Assembly: GCA_029939015.1 (NCBI GenBank)
Contig: JAOZTV010000083.1
Span: forward strand, 1 to 10,840
Length of the DNA: 10,840 nucleotides
Source: Candidatus Aminicenantota bacterium
Lineage (GTDB): Bacteria > Acidobacteriota > Aminicenantia > UBA2199
Direction of reading: 5' to 3'
How positions within the stretch are numbered: position 1 is the stretch's first letter; every line of letters starts with the position of its first letter. Shown here in pieces: positions 1 through 6,625 of this stretch. Position numbers and translations under genes: made by a program. The notes under the pieces were generated by a model. It was not told the origin of the DNA. It saw only the letters and a program-made list of their open reading frames with translations, and made no database searches.

Positions 1-1
1 T

Positions 2-892
2 ATAACTAAAGTAGATAAGAGTCCGGTAACTATTGCAGATTTTTCAGCTCAGGCTATAATTTGTAAAATATTAAACAGAGAAATGCCCGATATATCAATA
101 GTAGGTGAGGAAGACTCTGAGGCTTTAAAAGAAGACAAGAATAGTGAAATTGTTGAGAAAATACTCTACTATATTGAACAGGACGAACCAGTTTCAAAAA
201 TTTTAAACAAAGAAAATTTATTTGAAAGTATTGATATAGGAAACGGTTCTCCTGAAAATTTATTCTGGACACTTGATCCTATTGATGGAACAAAAGGCTT
301 TTTAAGAGGCGAACAGTTCGTAATTGCCTTAGGCTTGATAGAAAATGGTGAAGTGAAAGTAGGAATATTGGGATGTCCAAATTTAAAGTTTGAAAATGAA
401 AAAAACGATAAAGGTTATATTATTACTGCAATTAAAGGAGATGGTTCATTTCTGCATAATTTGACTACAGGTGATAAAAAGAAAATTTTTGTTTCAAAAA
501 AAAGTAATCCTGCAGACATGAGGTTTATTCAAAGTTATGAGTCTGCACATGGGAATCTTGGACTTCAAGGTGAAATCGCTGATAAATTAGGTGTTACCCT
601 GCCATCATTACAAATGGATAGTCAGGTTAAATATGGATTGGTAGCATCCGGTGAGGCTGAAATATATTTAAGGATTCCTAATTCAAAATCGCCTGATTAT
701 AAAGAAAAAATATGGGATCATGCCGCCGGCAGTATAATTGTTGAAGAGGCAGGAGGAATTGTCACAGATATAAACGGTAAAAAACTTGATTTTGGTAAAG
801 GTAAAAGTCTGATAGATAACTCTGGTATAATTGCAACTATTCCTATGGTTGAAGAGAACCTGAGAAAAACAATACAAAGTATTCAGAATTAA
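2..892 (+). CDS. 3'(2'),5'-bisphosphate nucleotidase, HAL2/CysQ type (5' end outside window)
   Basis: Probable Mg-dependent phosphatase that converts 3'-phosphoadenosine 5'-phosphate (PAP), the by-product of sulfotransfer and sulfate assimilation, to AMP in the cytoplasm. The reading frame is open from base 2. The codons before the first ATG (83) already encode family sequence, K-V-D-K-S-P-V-T-I-A-D, so the true start lies upstream and ATG 83 is internal. Counting from base 2 there are 296 residues. Metal-site motifs of the inositol monophosphatase fold are all present: GEED near residues 35-38, DPIDGT near 92-97 followed by KGFLRGEQF, and WDHAAG with Asp near 239 followed by VEEAGG. The GTKGFLRGEQ stretch and the later GCPNL are typical of the HAL2/SAL1 branch rather than of plain inositol monophosphatases. 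Probably 20 to 40 N-terminal residues are missing. Activity on inositol phosphates or fructose bisphosphate cannot be excluded from sequence. Confidence 0.9.
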   Translation: MTKVDKSPVTIADFSAQAIICKILNREMPDISIVGEEDSEALKEDKNSEIVEKILYYIEQDEPVSKILNKENLFESIDIGNGSPENLFWTLDPIDGTKGFLRGEQFVIALGLIENGEVKVGILGCPNLKFENEKNDKGYIITAIKGDGSFLHNLTTGDKKKIFVSKKSNPADMRFIQSYESAHGNLGLQGEIADKLGVTLPSLQMDSQVKYGLVASGEAEIYLRIPNSKSPDYKEKIWDHAAGSIIVEEAGGIVTDINGKKLDFGKGKSLIDNSGIIATIPMVEENLRKTIQSIQN

Positions 893-901
893 AAAAAGTA
901 G

Positions 902-961
902 ATGAATAGAAAATTTTACATAATTGCTTTGATATTGATTATTTGGGGTAAAATGCCTTGA
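902..961 (+). CDS. possible 19-residue leader ORF ahead of the membrane protein gene
   Basis: A short ATG frame encoding MNRKFYIIALILIIWGKMP fills most of the 65-base gap between the nucleotidase gene and the membrane protein gene. Its TGA stop (959-961) overlaps the TTG start at 958 in the arrangement TTGA, which would suit translational coupling. The peptide is hydrophobic with a basic start, like a single small membrane helix. Upstream there is only an A-rich stretch with a weak AAG, not a convincing ribosome site. In AT-rich DNA such frames arise by chance, so this is a tentative call. Confidence 0.2.
   Translation: MNRKFYIIALILIIWGKMP
945..948 (+). promoter_or_regulatory. ribosome binding site (GGGG) for the TTG-started membrane protein
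   Basis: A GGGG run lies nine bases before TTG 958. It supports TTG as the start. The nearer ATG at 953 is out of frame and meets a stop immediately (ATG CCT TGA). Confidence 0.4.
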
Positions 962-1908
962 AAAAGAAATTGTCGTTTTTTTTAAAATTATTCTTTGGTT
1001 TGGGCTTATTAGGATATTTAATCTTTATAAAATCTGACCCCGAAGAAATATTTAAAATTTTAAAAACTACAATTCCTGCTTTTGCTGTACTATCCTTTTC
1101 ATTGCATGCCATAGGTATCTTTATAAAATCTGTCAGGTGGAATATACTATTAAAAGAAAATGGTTCTTCGTATGAGCTTAAAGACTTAATGAAATTTTAT
1201 CTTGTTTCAAATTTTTTCAATCATTTTCTGCCGACTCGATTTGGTGGTGATATAATAAGAATATCTGATACAAAAGCTATGAAGAATGGACTGTCGGCAT
1301 CGGCAATAATTGTCTTTATAGAGCGTATAAGTGGAATATTTATTCTTTTTATATTTGCACTTATTGCATCAATTATCAGGATAGATTTTGTTAAGGATAT
1401 GCCTCAAGTCTGGTTAACTGCTATTGCAGGTTTTATTGGAATAATTATTCTTTTTATTTTATTAAAAAAAACGCCTGAAAATTTTTTTTCAAGGTTTAAA
1501 ATTAGGTCTAAACTTCTTGGTAAAATTTTAAATAAATTTGATTCTTTACATCTTATTGTAAAGAGTAGTCTTGTCAATAAAAAAGTGATAATAAAAATTC
1601 TTTTTTGGGGTGTAATACTACAATTAAATGTTATAGTACACTACTATCTTATTGGACTATCACTAGGTTTAACTATCCCATTTATAGACTATTTCTTTAT
1701 TATATCGATTTTTTTAATTGTGCTGTCGATACCAATATCATTTAACGGTTATGGTGTGAGAGAGCAGGTACTTATATTGTTTTTTACTCCCTATGGATAT
1801 ATTAACCCTGCAATTGCAATTGCTTTTTCTTTTCTTGATATGATATTTAATCTAATTCTGGGAATAATTGGTGGGATAATATTTGTTTTAAGGAAAAGAA
1901 GTAAATAA
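958..1908 (+). CDS. flippase-like / lysylphosphatidylglycerol synthase TM-domain family membrane protein (UPF0104)
   Basis: A 316-residue integral membrane protein. Hydrophobic helices lie roughly at residues 5-24, 38-58, 113-141, 150-169, 210-232, 238-260 and 280-310, with charged loops between. Family signatures are PTRFGGDIIRI (92-102), the ER pair at 122-123 inside a helix, and PISFNGYGVRE (259-269). These match the YbhN/AglD group that shares the transmembrane half of MprF. There is no cytoplasmic aminoacyl-transfer domain, so it is not a complete lysyl-phosphatidylglycerol synthase. A role in moving or modifying lipids or lipid-linked sugars is inferred from the family only; substrate unknown. 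The start is TTG 958, chosen because the protein then begins MKKK before the first helix. It runs in the same direction as the nucleotidase gene, but no functional link is evident. Confidence 0.85.
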   Translation: MKKKLSFFLKLFFGLGLLGYLIFIKSDPEEIFKILKTTIPAFAVLSFSLHAIGIFIKSVRWNILLKENGSSYELKDLMKFYLVSNFFNHFLPTRFGGDIIRISDTKAMKNGLSASAIIVFIERISGIFILFIFALIASIIRIDFVKDMPQVWLTAIAGFIGIIILFILLKKTPENFFSRFKIRSKLLGKILNKFDSLHLIVKSSLVNKKVIIKILFWGVILQLNVIVHYYLIGLSLGLTIPFIDYFFIISIFLIVLSIPISFNGYGVREQVLILFFTPYGYINPAIAIAFSFLDMIFNLILGIIGGIIFVLRKRSK

Positions 1909-2079
1909 AAGACATAAAGACAAGAGGCAATGAGGCAGAGAGGCAAGGAGTAAGTAAAAAAGAAAAAATTTAGATATCATAGAATTATTAAAATATCTAA
2001 GGAATATAAGATGTCATCAAATAAATCATATAATGTATTTTACTCTCTGCCTCTCTGCCTCTTTGCCTTTTACCTTTTT
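1908..2079. repeat. inverted-repeat element with arms of tandem degenerate AGAGGCAR octamers
   Basis: The left arm is purine-rich and reads as successive units AAAGACAT (1908), AAAGACA (1916), AGAGGCAA (1923), TGAGGCAG (1931), AGAGGCAA (1939) and GGAGTAAG (1947). The right arm, about 2042-2070, is its complement: read on the minus strand it gives AAAGGCAA, AGAGGCAG, AGAGGCAG, AGAGTAAA. About 22 of 26 core positions pair. The roughly 90-base interior holds a second perfect 8-base inverted repeat, TTAGATAT (1970-1977) with ATATCTAA (1993-2000). The right arm is followed by T-rich DNA (TTTTACCTTTTT, 2068-2079). It could be a dispersed hairpin or MITE-like element, or a terminator for the upstream gene. 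No coding sequence is seen in it. Confidence 0.7.
1970..2000. repeat. internal 8-base perfect inverted repeat
   Basis: TTAGATAT at 1970-1977 and ATATCTAA at 1993-2000 pair perfectly around a 15-base loop, nested inside the larger octamer-armed inverted repeat. The stem is AT-rich and weak alone. It could be a branch of the larger fold or an operator; neither can be shown here. Confidence 0.45.
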
Positions 2080-2085
2080 CCCCTA

Positions 2086-2114
2086 TTGCTTTTTAGTGAG
2101 AAATTTTATATAAT
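2086..2114 (+). promoter_or_regulatory. sigma70-type promoter for the nusA operon
   Basis: TTGCTT (2086-2091) and TATAAT (2109-2114) are separated by exactly 17 bases. This predicts a transcript start near 2120 and a leader of about 19 bases before the nusA ATG. It is the only strong promoter-like pair I see before the five-gene cluster, which has no later gap above 23 bases. A Shine-Dalgarno GAGG sits at 2128-2131, seven bases from the ATG. Confidence 0.65.
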
Positions 2115-2138
2115 TCGTCAATAAGATGAGGAAAAATT

Positions 2139-3200
2139 ATGGCAGACGAATTATTAAGAAGCATAGAACTATTGAGCAGGGAGAGAGGCATATCTCCAGA
2201 TATATTTTACTCTGCTATCAAGGAAGCATTATTAACGGTCGCTGAGACCTACTTCAATCAGGAAACGGATGTACATGTTGAAATAAATAAGGAAAAAGGT
2301 ATTATTCAGGTTTACTCTGAAAAACTTGTTGTTGACGAAATTGAGGACATTGATTCAGAAATTATCTGGAAAGATGCTTTGAGGCATGATTCAAAGGTAA
2401 GGCTTGGAGATACAATTAAAATATTTCTACCGAGCAAAACTCTTGGAAGGGTTGCCGCTCAGACTGCAAAGCATATAATTACACAGAAGGTCTCAATTGC
2501 AGAACAACAGAAGATTTATGAAAAATATTTCCCTTTAACAGGCACTTTACAGACAGGTGAGATCAATAGAATAGAACGTGATAATATAATTGTTGGTCTT
2601 GAAATCGGTGAAGCAATACTGCCTCCAAAGGAATTGTCTCCTAAAGATGAATACCAGCGTGGAGATATAATAAAATTCTTAATTAAGAGGGTTTTTCAGG
2701 AAGGAAAAGGTCCGCTTGTTCTTGGAACAAGATATATGAATGACTTTGTTTTTGAGTTAATCAAAAAGGAAGTACCTGAAGTTTCTGATGGTATAGTGAA
2801 AATTGTTGCAATTGCAAGAGATCCGGGTGTTAAATCAAAGGTTGCTGTTTATTCTACTGAAAAAACAGTCGATCCTGTTGGTGCAATTGTTGGAATGAAT
2901 GGAAATCGAGTTCTTGCAATTACAAAAGAGCTCAGGGGTGAAAGGATAGACGTTGTTGCATGGAGTGATTTTACTCAAAGATATATCGCCTCTGCATTAA
3001 CACCTGCAAATGTTATTAATGTAAAAATTGTTGATGAAGAAAATAAAAGAGCTGAAGTTACAGTAACTGAAGACACTCTTTCCTCTGCTATTGGAAGAAA
3101 GGGAATTAATATAAAACTTGCATCTAAATTGACTGAATGGAATATTCAGTTGACAAATAGAATGGAAGATAGATTTGAAAAGATTGAAAAAAAATTGTAG
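2139..3200 (+). CDS. nusA: transcription termination/antitermination factor NusA
   Basis: Binds RNA polymerase and nascent RNA and modulates pausing, termination and antitermination. The 353 residues show the usual order: an N-terminal polymerase-binding domain (about 1-125, with GRVAAQTAKHIITQ at 103-116), an S1 domain (about 134-198), KH1 (about 200-275, with DPGVKSKVAVYS and the DPVGAIVGMNGNRV loop at 245-258) and KH2 (about 280-345, with AIGRKGINIKLASKLTEW at 317-334). It stops after KH2, so it lacks the C-terminal acidic repeats of E. coli NusA, as is usual in many other bacteria. ATG 2139 has GAGG seven bases upstream and lies just after the promoter. infB follows after 23 bases, with no ylxR or L7Ae-like gene between. 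rimP, normally just upstream, is absent. Confidence 0.97.
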   Translation: MADELLRSIELLSRERGISPDIFYSAIKEALLTVAETYFNQETDVHVEINKEKGIIQVYSEKLVVDEIEDIDSEIIWKDALRHDSKVRLGDTIKIFLPSKTLGRVAAQTAKHIITQKVSIAEQQKIYEKYFPLTGTLQTGEINRIERDNIIVGLEIGEAILPPKELSPKDEYQRGDIIKFLIKRVFQEGKGPLVLGTRYMNDFVFELIKKEVPEVSDGIVKIVAIARDPGVKSKVAVYSTEKTVDPVGAIVGMNGNRVLAITKELRGERIDVVAWSDFTQRYIASALTPANVINVKIVDEENKRAEVTVTEDTLSSAIGRKGINIKLASKLTEWNIQLTNRMEDRFEKIEKKL

Positions 3201-3211
3201 AATTGTAGTAT

Positions 3212-3216
3212 AGGAG
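3212..3216 (+). promoter_or_regulatory. ribosome binding site AGGAG fixing the GTG start of infB
   Basis: AGGAG lies seven bases before GTG 3224. The protein then begins with the conserved IF-2 N-terminal sequence MNIKLREAAKQF, so this site decides a non-ATG start. Confidence 0.75.
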
Positions 3217-3223
3217 ATTTTGA

Positions 3224-5641
3224 GTGAATATAAAATTAAGAGAAGCGGCAAAGCAATTTGAAATACCAAATAAGGTTGCTTTATATTTTTTGGAGACACA
3301 TAATATGCCGGTTAAGTCTCACGCTTCGGCTATAAATGTTGACCAGCTTGAGTTATTAAGAGAATTTGGTCGTGATGAAGAAAAAAAGAAAAAGGTAGCA
3401 AAAGACTATGCAAAGGCTGAGAAAGAAAAAAAATCAAAGCCAAAGGTTGAAAAAGTAATTGAGCCTATTGTTGAAGTAAAAGAGAAAGTAGAAGTTGTAC
3501 AGGAAGAAGTAGTTAAACCTGTTGAAGTAAAAGTTGTTGAACCGAAGAAAGATTTGCCAACAAAAGAGGTAATTGAAATAAAGAAGCCTTTTGAAAAGAA
3601 AGTTGAAGTTATTCCTAAAAAAGTAGAAAAGGTTGAAAAGAAAATTGAAACTAAAAAACCTCCAGTTTTTAATAAAACAGTTATTAAACCGCCGGTTCCA
3701 CCAGTCATCAAGCCTAAATCACCTATCAAACCACCGGTAAAACCACCAGTAACTCCTCCTTCAAAATATTCAACTCCTGCAAAAAGACCTGCGGATAATA
3801 GAAGAGGCTTCAAATATTATACTAAGAAAAGAGGTCCAAGAGTTCCTAAAATGGTGTCAACAATAAAGAGGAAAGAAATGGAATTGAACTTACCTGATAT
3901 TATTCAGGTTTCTGATTTTATTACAGTTAAAGAACTTAGTGAAAAATTAAATATAAAACTAAAAGACTTTCAAATTAAAATGGAAGAGTTGGGAAAAACT
4001 CTTATTTCAAGTCAAATATTGAATGCAGAGGAACTTGAGCAAATATGCAATCATTTTGATGTTGCGTATGAAGTAGTTGAGTTTGAAGACTTGATGATAA
4101 GCGAATATATTGAAAATGAAAACGCAAAAGAGATTAAAAAAGCACCAGTTGTTACAGTAATGGGTCATGTTGACCATGGTAAGACAACTTTATTGGATAC
4201 TCTGCGAAAAACAAGAGTTGCTGAAAGAGAAGCTGGTGGCATAACACAGTCTATTGGTGCCTATAAATTAAATATTAAGGGTGACGATATTGTTTTTATT
4301 GATACGCCTGGTCATGAAGCATTTTCAAATCTTAGAGCTAGGGGCGCAAAGATAACAGACATAGTCATCCTTGTTGTTGCTGCTAATGATGGAGTTAAAC
4401 CTCAGACTATTGAAGCCATCAATCATGCACTGGCAGCAAAGGTTCCTATTATAGTTGCAATTAATAAAATTGATATGGATAGTGCAGACCCTAATAAGGT
4501 TAAACAGGATTTAAGTCGTCATAATATTATAGTTGAAGATTGGGGTGGAGATATTGTTTCAGTAGAAATTTCAGCAAAAGAAGGAACAAATATTGATTCA
4601 TTATTAGAGATGATATCAATTACAGCTGAAATTCAGGAATTAAAGGCTATGAGCAATATTCCAGCTTATGGTACAGTTCTTGAATCAAAACTAGATACAA
4701 AACTTGGAGCATTGGGTACCGTCTTAATTCAAGGTGGAATTGCAAAGAGAGGCGATTATTTTATTTCAGGAAATGCTGTTGGAAAGATTAAATCCCTGAT
4801 AGATGATGCTGGTAAACAGATAAAACAGGCAGAGGTTCCACAACCTGTAGAAATAATGGGTTTTAGTGAAGTGCCAATGTCAGGACAGAGATTTCTTGTT
4901 GTAAAGGACATTGATAAGGTTAAAAAAATTGTTGAATTAAGAAAACTCAAAGAACAGGATGAAAAGAAAGAAAGTGTACTTGAAGAAAAAAAACTAAGTC
5001 TGAAAAATCTCTTTTTACAGCCTGAGGAAAAAAGCAAGGTAACTAATTTTCCAATAATAATTAAGACCGATAATTTTGGTTCTGGTGAGGTTCTTGAGGA
5101 AATTCTTTTAAAGAAAAACTCTGATAATTTAAAGATAAATATCATTCATAAGGGTATTGGAAATATTACTGAGGGAGATATACTTCTTGCATCAACTGCA
5201 AATGCAATATTATTTGGGTTTAATGTCAAAGCTCCAAATAAAGTTTTAATTTTGGCAAAAAAAGAATTGATTGAAATAAAACTCTATAATGTAATTTATC
5301 ATCTTATTGAAGATGTTGATAAGGCAATTAAGGGAGAGGTCGAACCTGAGTATATTGAAAAACTCATTGGTAAGATTGAAGTTCTACAAAAATTTAAAAT
5401 ATCAAAAATTGGTACAATTGCCGGTTGTATTGTTAAAGAGGGCAAAATTACCAACAAATCTAAATTAAAGGTTATGAGAGGGAACGATCTTGTTTTTGAG
5501 GGCGAATTAGAGACATTAAGAAGAGTTAAAGATGAGGTTTCTGTAGTTAATGCCGGTACAGAATGTGGTATTAAGATCAAAAACTTTAATGTAATTGAAA
5601 TTGGAGATATTTTAGAATCTTATGAGTTAACCCTGAAATAA
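3224..5641 (+). CDS. infB: translation initiation factor IF-2
   Basis: GTPase that places fMet-tRNA on the 30S subunit and promotes subunit joining. The 805 residues hold an N-terminal helical subdomain (about 1-45), a long low-complexity linker rich in Lys, Glu and Val (about 50-140) and then in Pro (about 144-188, many PPV and KPP units), a second IF2_N domain (about 230-285), the GTPase and the C-terminal beta-barrel and fMet-tRNA domains ending in IKNFNVIEIGDILESYE. GTPase motifs are complete: GHVDHGKT (314-321), GGITQ with Thr341, DTPGHEAF (360-367), NKID (414-417) and SAK (450-452). The residue after GITQ is Ser343, where most bacterial IF-2 proteins have His (GITQHIGA). It lies between nusA and nrnA, with no rbfA after it. 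Confidence 0.97.
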   Translation: MNIKLREAAKQFEIPNKVALYFLETHNMPVKSHASAINVDQLELLREFGRDEEKKKKVAKDYAKAEKEKKSKPKVEKVIEPIVEVKEKVEVVQEEVVKPVEVKVVEPKKDLPTKEVIEIKKPFEKKVEVIPKKVEKVEKKIETKKPPVFNKTVIKPPVPPVIKPKSPIKPPVKPPVTPPSKYSTPAKRPADNRRGFKYYTKKRGPRVPKMVSTIKRKEMELNLPDIIQVSDFITVKELSEKLNIKLKDFQIKMEELGKTLISSQILNAEELEQICNHFDVAYEVVEFEDLMISEYIENENAKEIKKAPVVTVMGHVDHGKTTLLDTLRKTRVAEREAGGITQSIGAYKLNIKGDDIVFIDTPGHEAFSNLRARGAKITDIVILVVAANDGVKPQTIEAINHALAAKVPIIVAINKIDMDSADPNKVKQDLSRHNIIVEDWGGDIVSVEISAKEGTNIDSLLEMISITAEIQELKAMSNIPAYGTVLESKLDTKLGALGTVLIQGGIAKRGDYFISGNAVGKIKSLIDDAGKQIKQAEVPQPVEIMGFSEVPMSGQRFLVVKDIDKVKKIVELRKLKEQDEKKESVLEEKKLSLKNLFLQPEEKSKVTNFPIIIKTDNFGSGEVLEEILLKKNSDNLKINIIHKGIGNITEGDILLASTANAILFGFNVKAPNKVLILAKKELIEIKLYNVIYHLIEDVDKAIKGEVEPEYIEKLIGKIEVLQKFKISKIGTIAGCIVKEGKITNKSKLKVMRGNDLVFEGELETLRRVKDEVSVVNAGTECGIKIKNFNVIEIGDILESYELTLK

Positions 5642-5663
5642 GTTTTTGCACAATTATTAAGTA

Positions 5664-6623
5664 ATGAAAATAATTGAACAAATCAAGGATAAAATAAACA
5701 AGGCAAATGATATAGTAATATCATCTCATATCAGACCGGATGCTGATTGTATTGGCAGTGGATTGGCATTATTTCATATATTAAAAAAATTAGGCAAGAA
5801 TGTCTCGTATTATAATATTGATGAGGCCGCTTTTCCATTAACAGAATTACCTGGGCATGATGTAATAAAAATTGGACAGGTTTATCCAAAAAAGTTTGAC
5901 CTGTATTTTCTTATTGAAGGTGGAACAGAAAGCAGAACCGGTCAGAAAAATTTAGATCATTATTCAACTATTAATATTGACCATCATGCTTCAAGTATAA
6001 ATGACTCTGATATTAACTGGGTAGAACCTGATGCGGCAGCTGTTGGAGTATTGATTTATGAACTGGCTGTCAGCCTGGATGTCAAAATAGACAAAACCAT
6101 TGGCTTTAATCTTTATGCAGCAATATCATCGGATACAGGATCGTTCAAGTATTCAAATACAACAGAACGGTCTCTTAGAATAGCATCAGAAATTATTAAA
6201 GAAAGTGGGATATTACCCGATGAAGTATCAGATTTGCTTTATAATACAAATACTTATAATAAAGTCATGTTATTACAAAATGTACTTTCAACCCTTGAAC
6301 TGCATCTCAATGATAGACTGTCAATAATTGAGTTAAAACAGGAGTTTCTCGGCACAACGAATATTAAAGATGTAGAAACAGAGGATATAGTTGCAATTGC
6401 AAGGTCAATAGGTAGTTTAAAGGTAACCTTATTTTTCAAGGAATTAAAAAAAGACCATTATAGGGTATCTATTCGTGCAAGAGGCATTTTTAATGCTCAA
6501 AAAATTGCAAAATTATTTGGTGGTGGCGGACATAAACACGCTTCAGGTTTCTTTTATAATGGAAATATTATTGAAGCCAAAAAAGAATTATTAGAAATAA
6601 TAAGTAAAGAGTTGAATAAATAA
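5664..6623 (+). CDS. nrnA: DHH/DHHA1 phosphoesterase, NrnA type (nanoRNase / pAp phosphatase)
   Basis: Predicted Mn-dependent phosphoesterase. NrnA proteins degrade 2-5 nt RNAs and remove the 3' phosphate of pAp, and some members cleave cyclic dinucleotide products. The 319 residues show motif I (SHIRPDADCIGS, 21-32), the DHH motif (D106-H107-H108), motif IV (SSDTGSF) and the DHHA1 substrate-binding loop GGGGHKHASGF (286-296). At motif II, where B. subtilis NrnA has an Asp (VCDTANQER), this protein has LIEGGTESR, with Glu85 at the aligned place. Glu could still bind metal. The start is ATG 5664: an in-frame TAA at 5658-5660 excludes anything upstream, and no clear Shine-Dalgarno is seen, so coupling to infB (22-base gap) is likely. 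truB follows after 2 bases, a widely conserved neighbourhood. Confidence 0.9.
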   Translation: MKIIEQIKDKINKANDIVISSHIRPDADCIGSGLALFHILKKLGKNVSYYNIDEAAFPLTELPGHDVIKIGQVYPKKFDLYFLIEGGTESRTGQKNLDHYSTINIDHHASSINDSDINWVEPDAAAVGVLIYELAVSLDVKIDKTIGFNLYAAISSDTGSFKYSNTTERSLRIASEIIKESGILPDEVSDLLYNTNTYNKVMLLQNVLSTLELHLNDRLSIIELKQEFLGTTNIKDVETEDIVAIARSIGSLKVTLFFKELKKDHYRVSIRARGIFNAQKIAKLFGGGGHKHASGFFYNGNIIEAKKELLEIISKELNK

Positions 6624-6625
6624 AT

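Noticed and set aside
83..892. Start of the nucleotidase gene at ATG 83
   Set aside because: The frame is open back to base 2 and encodes the conserved SPVTIAD motif, so the gene is cut by the window edge and ATG 83 is internal.
915..943. Possible promoter TTTACA ... ATTATT ahead of the membrane protein gene
   Set aside because: The -10 match is poor, and such hexamers are common in AT-rich DNA.
1923..2070. CRISPR-like array from the repeated AGAGGCAR units
   Set aside because: Units are 8 bases, directly adjacent with no spacers, and arranged as two opposed arms, so it is not a CRISPR array.
1909..2138. Hidden rimP or RNA gene before nusA
   Set aside because: The gap is too short for rimP, shows no long frame, and has no tRNA-like cloverleaf. 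It is explained by the inverted repeat and promoter.
3406..3813. 135-codon open frame on the minus strand, rich in Gly, Thr, Ser and Phe
   Set aside because: It is antisense to the low-complexity Lys/Glu/Pro linker of infB, whose codon bias leaves the opposite frame open. No domain or ribosome site supports it.
4756..5145. 129-codon minus-strand frame
   Set aside because: Antisense to the conserved C-terminal half of IF-2, with Ser/Phe-rich composition expected of a shadow frame.
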